Shown here: in pieces, positions 27,864 through 36,851 of the stretch
Position numbering within the stretch: the stretch's first letter is position 1
Layout of the letters: the number at the start of each line of letters is the position of its first letter
Assembly (NCBI GenBank): GCA_963803165.1
Contig: CAWDLK010000004.1
Location: forward strand, 248,001-312,000
Direction: 5' to 3'
DNA length: 64,000 nt
Origin: Changshengia sp963803165
Lineage (GTDB): Bacteria > Chloroflexota > Dormibacteria > Aeolococcales > Aeolococcaceae
Notes under the pieces: model-generated
Database searches by the model: none
What the model was told of the DNA's origin: nothing
Seen by the model: only the letters and a program-made list of their open reading frames with translations
Translations under genes and position numbers: made by a program

Positions 27864-29232
27864 CCCCGGGGCCCTCCGATCGCGCCCTCGGATGCCAGCC
27901 CTCGACGTTGCGCTGGCGCGACCGGCCGACCGCCAGGGCACCGTCGGGCACGTCCTTGGTGACCGCGCTGGCGGCCGCGACGTAGGCGCCGCGGCCGACA
28001 CGGAGCGGAGCGACGAGGCTGCTGTTGCTGCCGATGAAGGCCCCGTCCCCGATGGCGGTCCGGTGCTTCTCGGCACCGTCGTAGTTGCAGGTGACGGTCC
28101 CGGCCCCGATATTCACATCGCTGCCGACATCGCTGTCCAGGACGCAGGAGAAGTGATTGATGCGGCTTCCCGCCCCCACCCTGCTGTTCTTGACCTCGGC
28201 ATGCGTTCCCAAAGATACCCCCGATCCCAGCACGGTGCCGGGCCGCACACGGTTGAAATGACCGATCTCGACGCCGTCTCCGATCTCGGCCTCGTCGACC
28301 ACCGAGGCGCCGATGCGGACCCGGTCGCCGATCAGCGTGTCACGGATCTGGGCCATCGGCCCGATCTCGCAGTCGCGGCCGATGACGGTCTCGCCGCGGA
28401 GCACGGTCATGGGTCGGAGCACGGTGTCGGGACCCACCCGCACCAGGACGTCGACGTAGGTGGTGGCGGGATCCTCGACGGTCACCCCGTCGAGCATCAG
28501 CCCTTCCAGGATGCGCCGTCGCAGCACCGCCTCGGCGGCGGCGAGCTGGTGGCGGTCGTTGACGCCCATCGCCTCCTCGGGGTCGGTGGCGAGCACCGCC
28601 TCCACCTCGGGAGCCAGCAGCCCGACCGCATCGGTGAGGTAGCGCTCGCCCTGGGCGTTGTCCTCGGAGAGCCGTTCCAGGACCGGCCAGAGGCGGCGGC
28701 CCGAGAAGACGTAGACACCGGCGTTGCATTCCGCGGGGACCTGCTCACCGGGAGCGAGGTCGCGCTCCTCGACGATGCGCACCACCCTCCCGGAGGCGTC
28801 GCGGACCACCCGGCCGAGCCCGGCGGGACGGTCGGGGACGACGGTGAGCAGCACGCAGGCCGCGCCGGTCGCCGCCTGGGTGCGGATCAGGCTGCGGATC
28901 GTCTCGGCGCGGAGCAGGGGGAGGTCGCCGTAGAGGACCACCACCGGGCCGTCGTCCCGGAGGGGGGCGGGCAGGCTCCGCAGGGCGTCGCCGGTGCCCC
29001 GCGGCCGGGGCTGGACCACCGCCTCGGCGACGTCCTCGATGGCCTCGCGCACCGCCGGCTGGCCGGGGCTGAGCACGACCACGGGCCTGCTCCCCGTGGC
29101 CGTGGCCGCCGTGTCGACGATGTGGAGGATCATCGGTCGGCCGGCGAGGGGATGGAGGACCTTGGGGCGGGCGCTCCTCATCCGGGTGCCCTGCCCTGCG
29201 GCGAGGATCACCGCGCGCGGTGCATCTGCCAT
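27856..29232 (-). CDS. glmU: Bifunctional N-acetylglucosamine-1-phosphate uridyltransferase/glucosamine-1-phosphate acetyltransferase
   Basis: GlmU makes UDP-GlcNAc for peptidoglycan in two steps. The 458-residue protein has the uridyltransferase signature LAAGQGTRMRSARPKVLHPL at residues 10-29, YGDLPLL near residue 100, and a C-terminal left-handed beta helix of hexapeptide repeats. The acetyltransferase site NYDGAEKHRT lies near residue 378. ATG 29232 gives the standard N-terminus. A TATACT lies 9 bases upstream, so the transcript is probably leaderless. It overlaps prs by 8 bases. Confidence 0.95.
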   Translation of the reverse strand: MADAPRAVILAAGQGTRMRSARPKVLHPLAGRPMILHIVDTAATATGSRPVVVLSPGQPAVREAIEDVAEAVVQPRPRGTGDALRSLPAPLRDDGPVVVLYGDLPLLRAETIRSLIRTQAATGAACVLLTVVPDRPAGLGRVVRDASGRVVRIVEERDLAPGEQVPAECNAGVYVFSGRRLWPVLERLSEDNAQGERYLTDAVGLLAPEVEAVLATDPEEAMGVNDRHQLAAAEAVLRRRILEGLMLDGVTVEDPATTYVDVLVRVGPDTVLRPMTVLRGETVIGRDCEIGPMAQIRDTLIGDRVRIGASVVDEAEIGDGVEIGHFNRVRPGTVLGSGVSLGTHAEVKNSRVGAGSRINHFSCVLDSDVGSDVNIGAGTVTCNYDGAEKHRTAIGDGAFIGSNSSLVAPLRVGRGAYVAAASAVTKDVPDGALAVGRSRQRNVEGWHPRARSEGPGDE

Positions 29233-29241
29233 CTGCGCCCG

Positions 29242-29247
29242 AGTATA
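29242..29247 (-). promoter_or_regulatory. -10 element (TATACT) of glmU, leaderless
   Basis: TATACT on the minus strand ends 9 bases before the glmU ATG, which predicts a transcript starting at or a few bases before the start codon. The -35 at the right distance (CCGAGA) is poor. Confidence 0.45.
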
Positions 29248-29595
29248 CGGGGTGCTCCGCCGCCTCTCGGCCGGGGACCCGTCCCCGAACGCCCCGGCCG
29301 CAGGATGGAGCCGCCTCTGGAGAGGTGCCGCCTCTGTATGATCCGGCCAGTGGCCGATCAGAGTGCCTCGCAGCGCCGCCCCGGCCCCCGGTCTCGCGAG
29401 AGCCGGATGACCCGCAGGGACCGGCTCACGAGCGTCCGCCGGAGCTGCGGGTGCCGCCGCCCCGCCGCGGGCCGGCCCGGCTGCATGCGGCTGCACATCC
29501 CGCGGGTCCACCTCCAGGTCTGAGCCGCGCCGGCGATCTCCGAGCGCGGCGATGCTCCGCGGCGGCCGCCGGCTGGCTACGATCGCTGCAGCCAC
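29248..29595. other. Intergenic stretch between glmU and tRNA-Gln
   Basis: About 350 bases with no convincing gene. A plus-strand frame of 61 codons from ATG 29339 to 29524 is Arg/Pro-rich and looks like chance in GC-rich DNA. A TACGAT at 29578-29583 could be the -10 for tRNA-Gln. Confidence 0.4.
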
Positions 29596-29667
29596 TGGGG
29601 AGTAGCCAAGTGGTAAGGCAGCGGACTTTGGATCCGCCACTCGAAGGTTCGAATCCTTCCTCCCCAG
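29596..29667 (+). tRNA. tRNA-Gln (TTG)
   Basis: A 72-base cloverleaf. Acceptor TGGGGAG pairs with CTCCCCA, the anticodon arm is GCGGA-CTTTGGA-TCCGC, giving TTG, and the T-arm GAAGG-TTCGAAT-CCTTC is canonical. CCA is not encoded. Confidence 0.95.
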
Positions 29668-29774
29668 CCCCGGCTCGGCTCACCCCGTCAACGCCGCCTG
29701 ACGGTCGGCCGTCGTCATCGTCGACCACCGCAGCCGACCCGCGGGCGAGCGACGCTCCTCCTCCACCCGAAGGC

Positions 29775-30506
29775 TCAGGGCTCGGGGCGGGCTGCCCCGC
29801 GAATGACCTCCGCCAGTCCTGCCGGGTCGATGAACACCGACATGTGGGCGGCCCCCGGGAGCAGGCGCAGCCGCGCCCGAGGCAGGCGGGCGGCGAGCCC
29901 GGCCATCGCCGCCGGGGTCGAGACCGGGTCCAGCTCGGCGGCGAGCAGGGTGGCCGGAGCGGAGATGCCCGACACCGCCCCGGAGCGGTCGTAGGCGGCG
30001 ATGGCCTCCAGGTCGCAGGCCCAGGCGTCGCGGTCCGCGTCGCGCAGGCACCGGCGAGCGCTCTGGACGATTGCCGCGCCGGACGCCAGCTCCTCGGGGC
30101 GGAACCAGCGTCGGAGCGCCGCCTCGACGTCCACCGGGTCACCGCGGCGCAGTGACGCGGCCGCCGCCGCGAAGGCGGGGTACGGGGTGTCACGGCTGCA
30201 CAGGATGGTGAGGCTGCGCAGCCGGTCCGGGACCAGCAGGGCGACCTCGAGCGCGACCTGGCCGCCGAAGGAGTGACCGACCACGTGCAGCCCGCCGGAT
30301 CCCAGGGTCGGCGACGCGAGCGCGCGGCGGGCCAGCGCCGCCTGGACGCTGCCCACGCCGGGGGCGGGCTCGCGGTGACCCGAGAGATCGGGACAGACGA
30401 CGTCGCCGCCGTCGCGCAGCCGGGGGGCGACCTCGGCCCAGACCGCCGGGGTCAGCGGGGTCCCGTGGAGGAGCAGCCAGCTGTCGCTCGAAGCCGAGAT
30501 CGCCAT
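29775..30506 (-). CDS. Alpha/beta hydrolase
   Basis: A 243-residue soluble alpha/beta-hydrolase. The oxyanion segment is LLLHGTPLTPAVW near residue 10, the nucleophile elbow is GHSFGG near residue 80, the acid is in AAELDPVSTP near residue 190, and the histidine is in LLPGAAHMSVF near residue 218. The triad looks complete. Homology starts at ATG 30506, so the 66 residues available upstream in frame were not used. The substrate is unknown. Confidence 0.85.
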   Translation of the reverse strand: MAISASSDSWLLLHGTPLTPAVWAEVAPRLRDGGDVVCPDLSGHREPAPGVGSVQAALARRALASPTLGSGGLHVVGHSFGGQVALEVALLVPDRLRSLTILCSRDTPYPAFAAAAASLRRGDPVDVEAALRRWFRPEELASGAAIVQSARRCLRDADRDAWACDLEAIAAYDRSGAVSGISAPATLLAAELDPVSTPAAMAGLAARLPRARLRLLPGAAHMSVFIDPAGLAEVIRGAARPEP

Positions 30507-30636
30507 CTCCCGCGCCCGGGACGGGCGGGACGCGAATCGAGATGAGGCTGACCCCGTCGCCGCCGCGGTTATAGCAGGGCCGTCACCGACCGATGCCGCT
30601 GAGCCACGCTCCAGCGCCCCTCGCCCCCGGAGCCGA

Positions 30637-32031
30637 TCAGCCGGCGATGCCCTCGAGCTCGCGGCAGGCCTCGGCCACCCGGCTGACCAGCGCGCCCTCG
30701 GCACCCAGCCCGGGGTCGAGGACGTCGAGGACCGCGCGTGCCGCCGAACGGCGCTCCCCCGCGGCGAGGGGGACGATCTCGGCGGCCCGGGGGTCGCTCA
30801 GCTCGGCACCCCGGCCGCGCAGGTGGGTGAGCCAGGCGCCGAGAACGCGGCCCGCGGCCACCGGGGCCGGCTGCCCGGCCTCCCGCAGGCGGCGGATCAC
30901 GGGGACCACCCGCTGGGCGAGCTTGAACGAGCCGTCCCGCGCGATGAGGCGGAGAGCGTGGCTGATCCGGGGGTTGCTCCAGCGCGCGATCAGGGCGGCG
31001 CGGTAGGCGGTCACCTCGGCGGCCGGGAGCCGCAGGGCGGGGGTCGCCGCGTCCCACCACTCCTCCAGCCACGCCCGGCAGAGCGGATCGCCGACGGCGG
31101 CGGCGACGGTGGCGTGGCCCAGGACGGAGCCCGCGTAGGCGAGCAGGGAGTGCCCGCCGTTCAGAAGCCACAGCTTCCGTTCCGCGAACGGTGTCTCGTC
31201 GGCGACCAGGCGGGCGCCGGCGGCCTCCCAACCCGGCCTCCCGGCCGGGAACTCGCCGCAGAGGACCCATTCGCTGAAGGGCTCGGTCACCACCGCGGCC
31301 AGATCCTGCCGACCGATCTCCTCCTCGACCAGGGCGAGGTCCGTGGGCGAGGTGGCGGGGGTGATCCGGTCGACGACGGTGGAGACGAAGGCGACGCTGG
31401 TCTCCACCCAGGCCGTCAGCGCCGGGTCGGCCGCCTCGCACATCTCGAGGACCGAGGTGCGGGCAGCGGCGCCGTTGCCCATGAGGTTGTCGCAGGGGAC
31501 CACGGCCAGCGGACCCCCGCCGGCCGCCCGGCGTGCGGCCAGGCCGCGGGCGAGCCGCCCGGGCATGGTGCGGGCGGCGGCGGCCGAGGGATCGGAGGCC
31601 TCGCGGAGCAGCGCCACGTCGGCGTCCACGTCGGGGGCGCCGAGGTCCAGGTGCCCCCCGGCGTCCAGGTGGTATCCCGCCTCGGTGACGGTGAGGGTGA
31701 CCAGGGCGAGCTCCGCCGCCGCCAGCCGGGCTGTCCAGGCGCGGGCGTCGGCGCCGTCGTGGGCGGCGCTGATGCTGGTGACCACCTCCATCCGGTCGCG
31801 GTCGGGGCCGCGCTCGACCAGGGTGAAGAGGCCGTCCTGGGCGCCGAGCACCGCCGCGGCAGCGGGGCTGCGGCCGGTGAACGCCGCGATCCCCCAGGTC
31901 GCGGGATCGGCGGCGTGCTCGGTGTACCAGGCCTGGTGGGCGCGGTGGAAGGCGCCCAGGCCGAGATGGATGATCTGAACCGGCCGGGGCGGGCCCGCCG
32001 GAGGCCAGCCCTGGCGGCTCAGCCGGGTCAC
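30637..32031 (-). CDS. uxuB: Mannitol dehydrogenase family protein, probable fructuronate reductase
   Basis: A 464-residue polyol-specific long-chain dehydrogenase. The Rossmann motif HLGLGAFHRAHQA begins near residue 22. The C-domain has VPCDNLMGNG near residue 180 and the catalytic Lys/Asn/His block (ERKLWLLNGGHSLLAYAG) near residue 280. Family members reduce D-fructuronate, tagaturonate or fructose. Position in an operon with uronate isomerase and mannonate dehydratase makes fructuronate-to-mannonate reduction the likely reaction. The GTG at 32031 overlaps the uxaC stop by 4 bases (GTGA). Confidence 0.88.
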   Translation of the reverse strand: MTRLSRQGWPPAGPPRPVQIIHLGLGAFHRAHQAWYTEHAADPATWGIAAFTGRSPAAAAVLGAQDGLFTLVERGPDRDRMEVVTSISAAHDGADARAWTARLAAAELALVTLTVTEAGYHLDAGGHLDLGAPDVDADVALLREASDPSAAAARTMPGRLARGLAARRAAGGGPLAVVPCDNLMGNGAAARTSVLEMCEAADPALTAWVETSVAFVSTVVDRITPATSPTDLALVEEEIGRQDLAAVVTEPFSEWVLCGEFPAGRPGWEAAGARLVADETPFAERKLWLLNGGHSLLAYAGSVLGHATVAAAVGDPLCRAWLEEWWDAATPALRLPAAEVTAYRAALIARWSNPRISHALRLIARDGSFKLAQRVVPVIRRLREAGQPAPVAAGRVLGAWLTHLRGRGAELSDPRAAEIVPLAAGERRSAARAVLDVLDPGLGAEGALVSRVAEACRELEGIAG

Positions 32032-33443
32032 AGCCGGAAGACCACGCGGGGCAGCCGGTAGGCGAGGTCCCGGGCGGTGTCGATCGCCTCCGCCTCGTCG
32101 AGCCGGTGCTCGGACACCAGGCGGCTCAGGAAGGCGCAGTCCACCCGGCGCGCCGCGTCGTGGCGGACCGGGATCGAGCAGAAGGCCCGGGTGTCGTCGA
32201 CGAAACCGGAGGTCTTGGCGAACCCCGCGGTGTCGGTGACCGCCGCGCGGAAGCGGAGCATGGCGTCGGGGGTGTCGAGGAACCACCAGGGCGCGCCGAG
32301 GTACACGGAGGGGTAGAAGCCGGCGAGCGGCGCCAGCTCGCGTGACCAGGTGCTCTCGTCGAGGGTGAAGATGACCATCCGGAAGCCCGGGTGCGCCCCG
32401 TACAGCTCGAGCAGGGGGCGCAGGGCGCGGGTGAACTCGATCGCGACCGGGATGTCGGCTCCCCGGTCGGGACCGAAGTCCCGCAGGGTCGGCGGGTGAT
32501 GGTCGCGCAGCACCCCGGGGTGCAGCTGCATCACCAGGCCGTCCTCGCAGGACATGCGCGCCATCTCGCAGAGCATGTGACGCCGGAACGCCACCCGCTC
32601 GGCGTCACCGGCCGCGCCGCGCAGGGCGGCCGAGTAGATGCGTGCGGCCTCCGCGGGGGAGAGCGGCTCGGCCCCGGCGTCGGGAGGTCCGAGATCGGTC
32701 GCGGTGGCCCCGTGCTGCTTGAAGTGGGCGCGACGCTTCTCCAGGGCCTCGATGAACCCCGGGTAGCCGGTGGTATCGCAGGCGGCCACCCTCCCCAGCT
32801 CGCCCATCCGCTCGGCCCATCCCGAGCGGGTGGGATCGAGGTAGACGTCGGGCCGGAAGGTCGGCACCACCCGGCCGCGCCAGGTGGGGTCCTCGGCCAG
32901 GCGGCGGTGGGCGGAGAGGTCGCTGCAGGGATCGTCGGTGGTGGCCAGGACCTCCACCCCGAAGCGCTCGAAGAGGGCACGCGGTCGGTACTGGGGGAGC
33001 GCGAAGCGCTCGACCAGATGCTCGTAGATCAGGTCGGCGTCGGCCGCGGAGGGGCGGACCGGCAGGTCGAAGACCTCGACCAGGGCAGCCTCCAGCCAGT
33101 ACCGGGACGGCGTCCCCCGGAACGCGTCCCAGTGCGCGCAGAGCAGCCGCCAGACCTGGCGCGGGTCGGCCACGCTGCCGCTCCCGTCGCTCCGCGGGAT
33201 GCCGAGGTCCGCGAGCGCCACCCCCTGGGCGTGGAGCAGCCGGGTCACGTAGTGGTCAGGGCCGACGAAGAGCGCCGCGGGGTTGTCGAAGGCCCGGTCC
33301 TCGAGCAGGAGCAGCGGGTCGACGTGACCGTGGGGCGAGATGATCGGCAGCGCGCGCACCTCGTCGTAGAGACGGCGGGCCACGGCGCGCAGGGACGGCT
33401 CCGCCGGCAGCAGCCGGTCCGGGTCGAGGGCGATCCTGGTCAC
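32028..33443 (-). CDS. uxaC: Glucuronate/uronate isomerase UxaC
   Basis: UxaC isomerises D-glucuronate to D-fructuronate, and galacturonate to tagaturonate. The 471-residue amidohydrolase-fold protein has the metal motif PIISPHGHVDP (H-x-H) near residue 36, EVLATTDDPCSDLSAHR near residue 170, the MQLHPGVLRDHH block near residue 300 and the DDTRAFCSIPVRHD ending. The GTG at 33443 overlaps the manD stop by 4 bases, and the uxaC stop overlaps the uxuB start in the same way, so the three genes are coupled. Confidence 0.93.
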   Translation of the reverse strand: MTRIALDPDRLLPAEPSLRAVARRLYDEVRALPIISPHGHVDPLLLLEDRAFDNPAALFVGPDHYVTRLLHAQGVALADLGIPRSDGSGSVADPRQVWRLLCAHWDAFRGTPSRYWLEAALVEVFDLPVRPSAADADLIYEHLVERFALPQYRPRALFERFGVEVLATTDDPCSDLSAHRRLAEDPTWRGRVVPTFRPDVYLDPTRSGWAERMGELGRVAACDTTGYPGFIEALEKRRAHFKQHGATATDLGPPDAGAEPLSPAEAARIYSAALRGAAGDAERVAFRRHMLCEMARMSCEDGLVMQLHPGVLRDHHPPTLRDFGPDRGADIPVAIEFTRALRPLLELYGAHPGFRMVIFTLDESTWSRELAPLAGFYPSVYLGAPWWFLDTPDAMLRFRAAVTDTAGFAKTSGFVDDTRAFCSIPVRHDAARRVDCAFLSRLVSEHRLDEAEAIDTARDLAYRLPRVVFRL

Positions 33444-34649
33444 CAGCTGTGGACGGTGCCGTCGACCAGCCGGTTGATGGGCAGGTAGGCACGCTCGTAC
33501 GGGTAGCGGGCCGCCAGCTTCTCGTCGATGTCCACCCCCAGCCCGGGCTCCTCGCCGGGGTGCAGGTAGCCGTTCTCGAAGCGGTAGGCATGGGGGAAGA
33601 CCTCGTCGGTCTCGGCGCTGTGGCGCATGTACTCCTGGATCCCGAAGTTGGGGATGGCGAGGTCGATGTGGAGCGCGGCCGCGAGGCAGACCGGGGAGAG
33701 GTCGTTGGCTCCGTGCGAGCCGCTGCGGACGTGGTAGAGCTCGCCGAGCTGGAAGATGCGGCGCAGGTGGGAGATGCCGCCGGCGTGGACGACGTCGGCG
33801 CGGATGTAGTCGATGAGCTGCTCGGTGATCAGCTGCTGGCAGTCCCAGATGGAGTTGAACACCTCCCCCACCGCCAGCGGCGTGGTGGTGTGCTGGCGGA
33901 TGATGCGGAACCCCTCCTGCAGCTCCGCCGGGACCAGGTCCTCGAGCCAGAAGAGCTGATACTCCTCGACCCGCCGGCCCAACCGGGCGGCCTCGATCGG
34001 CGTCAGCCGGTGGTGGGCGTCGTGGAGCAGGGCGAAGTCGAAGCCGAACCGTCCCCGCACCGCGTCGAAGAGGGCCGGGATCTGGTGCAGGTAGCGCGCC
34101 GTCGACCAGTCCGACGTCTCCGCGGTCGGCACGTACCCCGAACTCGTGATGGGCGCTGTCGGTGCTCACCCCGTAGATGGTGCTGATCCCCTGGATCCCG
34201 ACCTGCACCCGGACCGCGCGATAGCCGAGGTCCAGGAAGCGGGCGACCTCGTCGACCACCTCGGGGATGGTCGCGCCGTTGGCGTGCCCGTACACGGTGA
34301 CCCCGTCACGGCTCCTGCCGCCGAGGAGCTGGTAGACGGGGAGGCCGGCGGCCTTGCCCTTGATGTCCCAGAGCGCGGTGTCGACGGCCGCGATGGCCGT
34401 CATGGTGACCGGACCGCGACGCCAGTAGCCGCCCTTGTAGAGGTACTGCCAGGTGTCCTCGATGCGGGCCGCGTCCCGGCCCATGAGGAGCGGGCAGACG
34501 TGGTCGGTGAGGTAGCTGGCGACGGCCAGCTCGCGGCCGTTGAGAGTCGCGTCGCCGACGCCGGTGATGCCCTCGTCCGTGGTGATCTTGAGGGTCACGA
34601 AGTTGCGGCCCGGGGAGGTCACGATGACCTTGGCGTCGACGATCTTCAT
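33440..34649 (-). CDS. manD: D-mannonate dehydratase (ManD/RspA, enolase superfamily), with a +1 frameshift
   Basis: ManD dehydrates D-mannonate to 2-keto-3-deoxygluconate. The N-terminal part in one frame (MKIVDAKVIVTSPGRNFVTL, LWDIKGKAAGLPVYQLLGGR) runs to about residue 170. The C-terminal part continues in another frame (FALLHDAHHRLTP, YQLFWLEDLVPAE, PLAVGEVFNSIWD, HGANDLSPV, NFGIQEYMRH) to the stop at 33440. The span is 3n+1 bases. The break falls at 34136-34146, where a CCCC run abuts the octamer CGAACTCG; removing one base restores a single frame of about 402 residues. Metal-binding Asp/Glu residues lie in the second half. It is the first gene of the hexuronate operon, with GGTGAGAGG before the ATG. 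Either the sequence is wrong or the gene is broken. Confidence 0.85.
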
Positions 34650-34685
34650 CCTCTCACCTCCGCGAGCGCATCATGCACGGTGGCC

Positions 34686-34691
34686 ATCATA
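34686..34691 (-). promoter_or_regulatory. -10 element upstream of the hexuronate operon
   Basis: TATGAT on the minus strand lies 36 bases before the manD ATG in a short AT-richer patch. No clear -35 accompanies it. Confidence 0.3.
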
Positions 34692-34776
34692 GAGCCGCCG
34701 GCGGGGTCGCCTCCGGGCCCGGCGAGCGGGCACGACCGGGGCGGCGCCGCGCCGGTGCCCGCCATCCCGTGGCCGG

Positions 34777-35757
34777 TCAGCGCCCATGCCGGATCGCGGC
34801 ATAGAGGCCGTAGCGGAGCCTTCGGAGGGGCATGTCCCAGGTGCCCGGACGCTCCAGCAGGCGCCCGCCGAAGCCCTTCTTGAACTGGCTGAAGCCCGCC
34901 CACGGATGGGCCCGGTCGTCGTCGGCGACCACGCCCCAGAAGTCGAAGGTGGTGGCGCCGCGCTCGCGGGCGTCGAGGATCATCTGCCAGACCAGGGGAG
35001 GGCCGGCGCCGAGCCTGCGGCCCAGGTCGGGGTCCGATGCGGCGTGCGCGTAGTAGCGGGTCCGGCCGAAGTCGAAGCAGATCGACGCGGCGACCGGCGA
35101 TCCAGCGGTCTCGGCGACGTAGAGCGACGCGCACCCCAGTGGCATCAGGACCTCGGCGATGACGCGGTGATAGCCGGCGGTCTGGCCCCGGAAGCCGGCG
35201 CGCGCTGCCGCCCGGCGCTCCAGCTCGAGGAAGATCTCGACGCTCGCAGGATCAGTGGACGACCGCACCGAGATGCCGCGTCGCGGTGCCGCGTTGATCG
35301 GGCCTCGGTGGCCGGCCGCCATCCCGTGGCGCAGGGTGTCGATGCTGGTGCCGATGTCGAGCACCCACGTGAATCGCGGCTGGATCCCGCGCGTGGGGCG
35401 AGCGCCCCGCTCCCGCAGCGCGGCAGGCGCGTCCTCGCCGGTCGGCTCCACGCGCACGAAGTCGAGCCGCGCGGCGGCGGCGGCACGGGCCGCGTCGGCC
35501 AGCGCCAGCCCGGTTCGGGCCCGGCTCGCCGGCCCGTACGGGATGTACAGGTAGCGCGGGAACCGGCCTCTCCGGATCGCGCCCGCCCACTGCCAGCCGT
35601 CCCCCTCTCCGCGCAGGACGTCGTAACCGAGGGCGCGCTGCACACGCAGCCACGCGGCGCTCTGAAGGAAGTGGCCGTCGAGCTCGAGGAGCGCGCGGTC
35701 CCAGGCCTCCCCGTCATCGGCTCCCGGGACGGCTCCGGGGTCAGTAGAAGAGGTCAT
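34777..35757 (-). CDS. FemAB-family peptidoglycan-bridge aminoacyltransferase (second copy)
   Basis: A 326-residue protein with two GNAT-like lobes of the Fem family. Visible blocks are LDGHFLQSAAWLRVQRALGY near residue 25, YLYIPYGPASRAR near residue 63, WVLDIG, and the second-lobe patterns PVAASICFDFGRTRYYAHAA and FDFWGVVADDDRAHPWAGFS near residue 275, then KKGFGG. Fem enzymes add amino acids from aminoacyl-tRNA to the lipid-linked peptidoglycan stem. The start at 35757 overlaps the end of the first femAB gene by 17 bases. The longer frame upstream is antisense-like. Confidence 0.87.
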   Translation of the reverse strand: MTSSTDPGAVPGADDGEAWDRALLELDGHFLQSAAWLRVQRALGYDVLRGEGDGWQWAGAIRRGRFPRYLYIPYGPASRARTGLALADAARAAAAARLDFVRVEPTGEDAPAALRERGARPTRGIQPRFTWVLDIGTSIDTLRHGMAAGHRGPINAAPRRGISVRSSTDPASVEIFLELERRAAARAGFRGQTAGYHRVIAEVLMPLGCASLYVAETAGSPVAASICFDFGRTRYYAHAASDPDLGRRLGAGPPLVWQMILDARERGATTFDFWGVVADDDRAHPWAGFSQFKKGFGGRLLERPGTWDMPLRRLRYGLYAAIRHGR

Positions 35758-36778
35758 GGTGGACGCGGTATGACCACTGGCACGCCGCCCGCTCCCCGAC
35801 GGCGTTCCACAGTCGATAGCGTCGCTGCCCCAGTGGCAGGTCCCACGCACCGACGAACTCGGTGACGCGCTCGTTGAACCCCGACTTGAAGCGGTAGAGC
35901 CCCGCGAAGGGATGGTCGGGTGACATGTCGGCGGGGCGCGGCACCGCGACCAGATCGTAGGTGTGGACGCCCCGGCCGCGCAGCCAGCGCATCACCTCCC
36001 ACTGGAGCAGGTAGGGAGCCATCAGCTCGTGATGGCTTCGGCTCGAACCGCCGTCCTTGTACCAGGCCTTGCGCCCGAAGTGGGTGACGAAGCAGCCGGC
36101 CAGCACCTCCTCGCCGTGAGAGGCGAAGAAGAGATCGCCGTTGCCGGCCGCGTGCTGAAGGCGCCAGTAGGAGGCGAAGTAGTCGCGTGGACGGAGGATG
36201 AATCGGGCGCGCCGCTGGGTGGCACCCATCAGCCGGTACATGACGTCCACCGTCTGCTCGTCAACCGGTGCCCGCCTCACCTCAACCCCATGCCGGGCCG
36301 CCAGCCGGATGTTGTACCGGCACTTGGGCTTGAACGATCCGATGATCTGCTCCTCCGAGGGCCGCAGATCGACGAGGATGGTGGCGATGCTGGGCTGCAC
36401 CTCGGTGGGCGCCTTCAGGATCCCCGCCCGCGGCCAGGCCGAGGTGTCGGCGGCGGCCTCCAGCTCCGGGTCGATCTTGACCAGGAAGGCGGAGCGGAGC
36501 GAGCGGAGGTCGTCCGCCAGCGGTCCGAGCTGGTTGGGATCGGCCACACCCGGCCCGCGTGGCGAGTACCAGAGGTTGCCGAGCCCCGGGATGTGCCGGC
36601 GCAGGAACAGGATCGCGAGCCGATCCGGCCCGTTCTCGGCGATCCGATAGTGGGGCTCCCATCCCCGCCCGCGCTTGAACTCGCCCCAGGCACGCGACTG
36701 CAGCACGTGGCCCCCGTCGGGATTGGCCGTCACCAGCTCGTCCCAGCGATCGATCTCCGCCGGGGTGGCGTCTCTCAC
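35741..36778 (-). CDS. FemAB-family peptidoglycan-bridge aminoacyltransferase (first copy)
   Basis: A 345-residue Fem-type transferase. Blocks are HVLQSRAWGEFKRGRGW near residue 24, NLWYSPRGPG near residue 68, IIGSFKPKCRYNIRLAARHG near residue 145 (the F/K-x2-RYNI signature), and the second lobe AWYKDGGSSRSHHELMAPYL near residue 235. YDLVAVP and the ending AGLYRFKSGF follow. It is a paralogue of the gene overlapping it downstream, and lies 73 bases downstream of a flippase gene, which suggests wall cross-bridge assembly together with a lipid-linked precursor step. Confidence 0.88.
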   Translation of the reverse strand: MRDATPAEIDRWDELVTANPDGGHVLQSRAWGEFKRGRGWEPHYRIAENGPDRLAILFLRRHIPGLGNLWYSPRGPGVADPNQLGPLADDLRSLRSAFLVKIDPELEAAADTSAWPRAGILKAPTEVQPSIATILVDLRPSEEQIIGSFKPKCRYNIRLAARHGVEVRRAPVDEQTVDVMYRLMGATQRRARFILRPRDYFASYWRLQHAAGNGDLFFASHGEEVLAGCFVTHFGRKAWYKDGGSSRSHHELMAPYLLQWEVMRWLRGRGVHTYDLVAVPRPADMSPDHPFAGLYRFKSGFNERVTEFVGAWDLPLGQRRYRLWNAVGERAACQWSYRVHHDLFY

Positions 36779-36851
36779 CGGCGCACGAGCCCCAGCTCTC
36801 GCCCCCGGGAGCCGGGCTTCCCGCCGTCGTCCCCGGCGAGCGCACCTGGGC

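Noticed and set aside
29339..29524. 61-codon plus-strand frame between glmU and tRNA-Gln
   Set aside because: Arg/Pro-rich composition expected of random GC-rich sequence and no ribosome binding site.
34646..34690. 14-codon peptide (MMATVHDALAEVRG) ending in ATGA with manD, a possible leader peptide
   Set aside because: Its ATGs lie inside the best -10 element, so it would not be transcribed from that promoter, and it lacks codon runs typical of attenuation.
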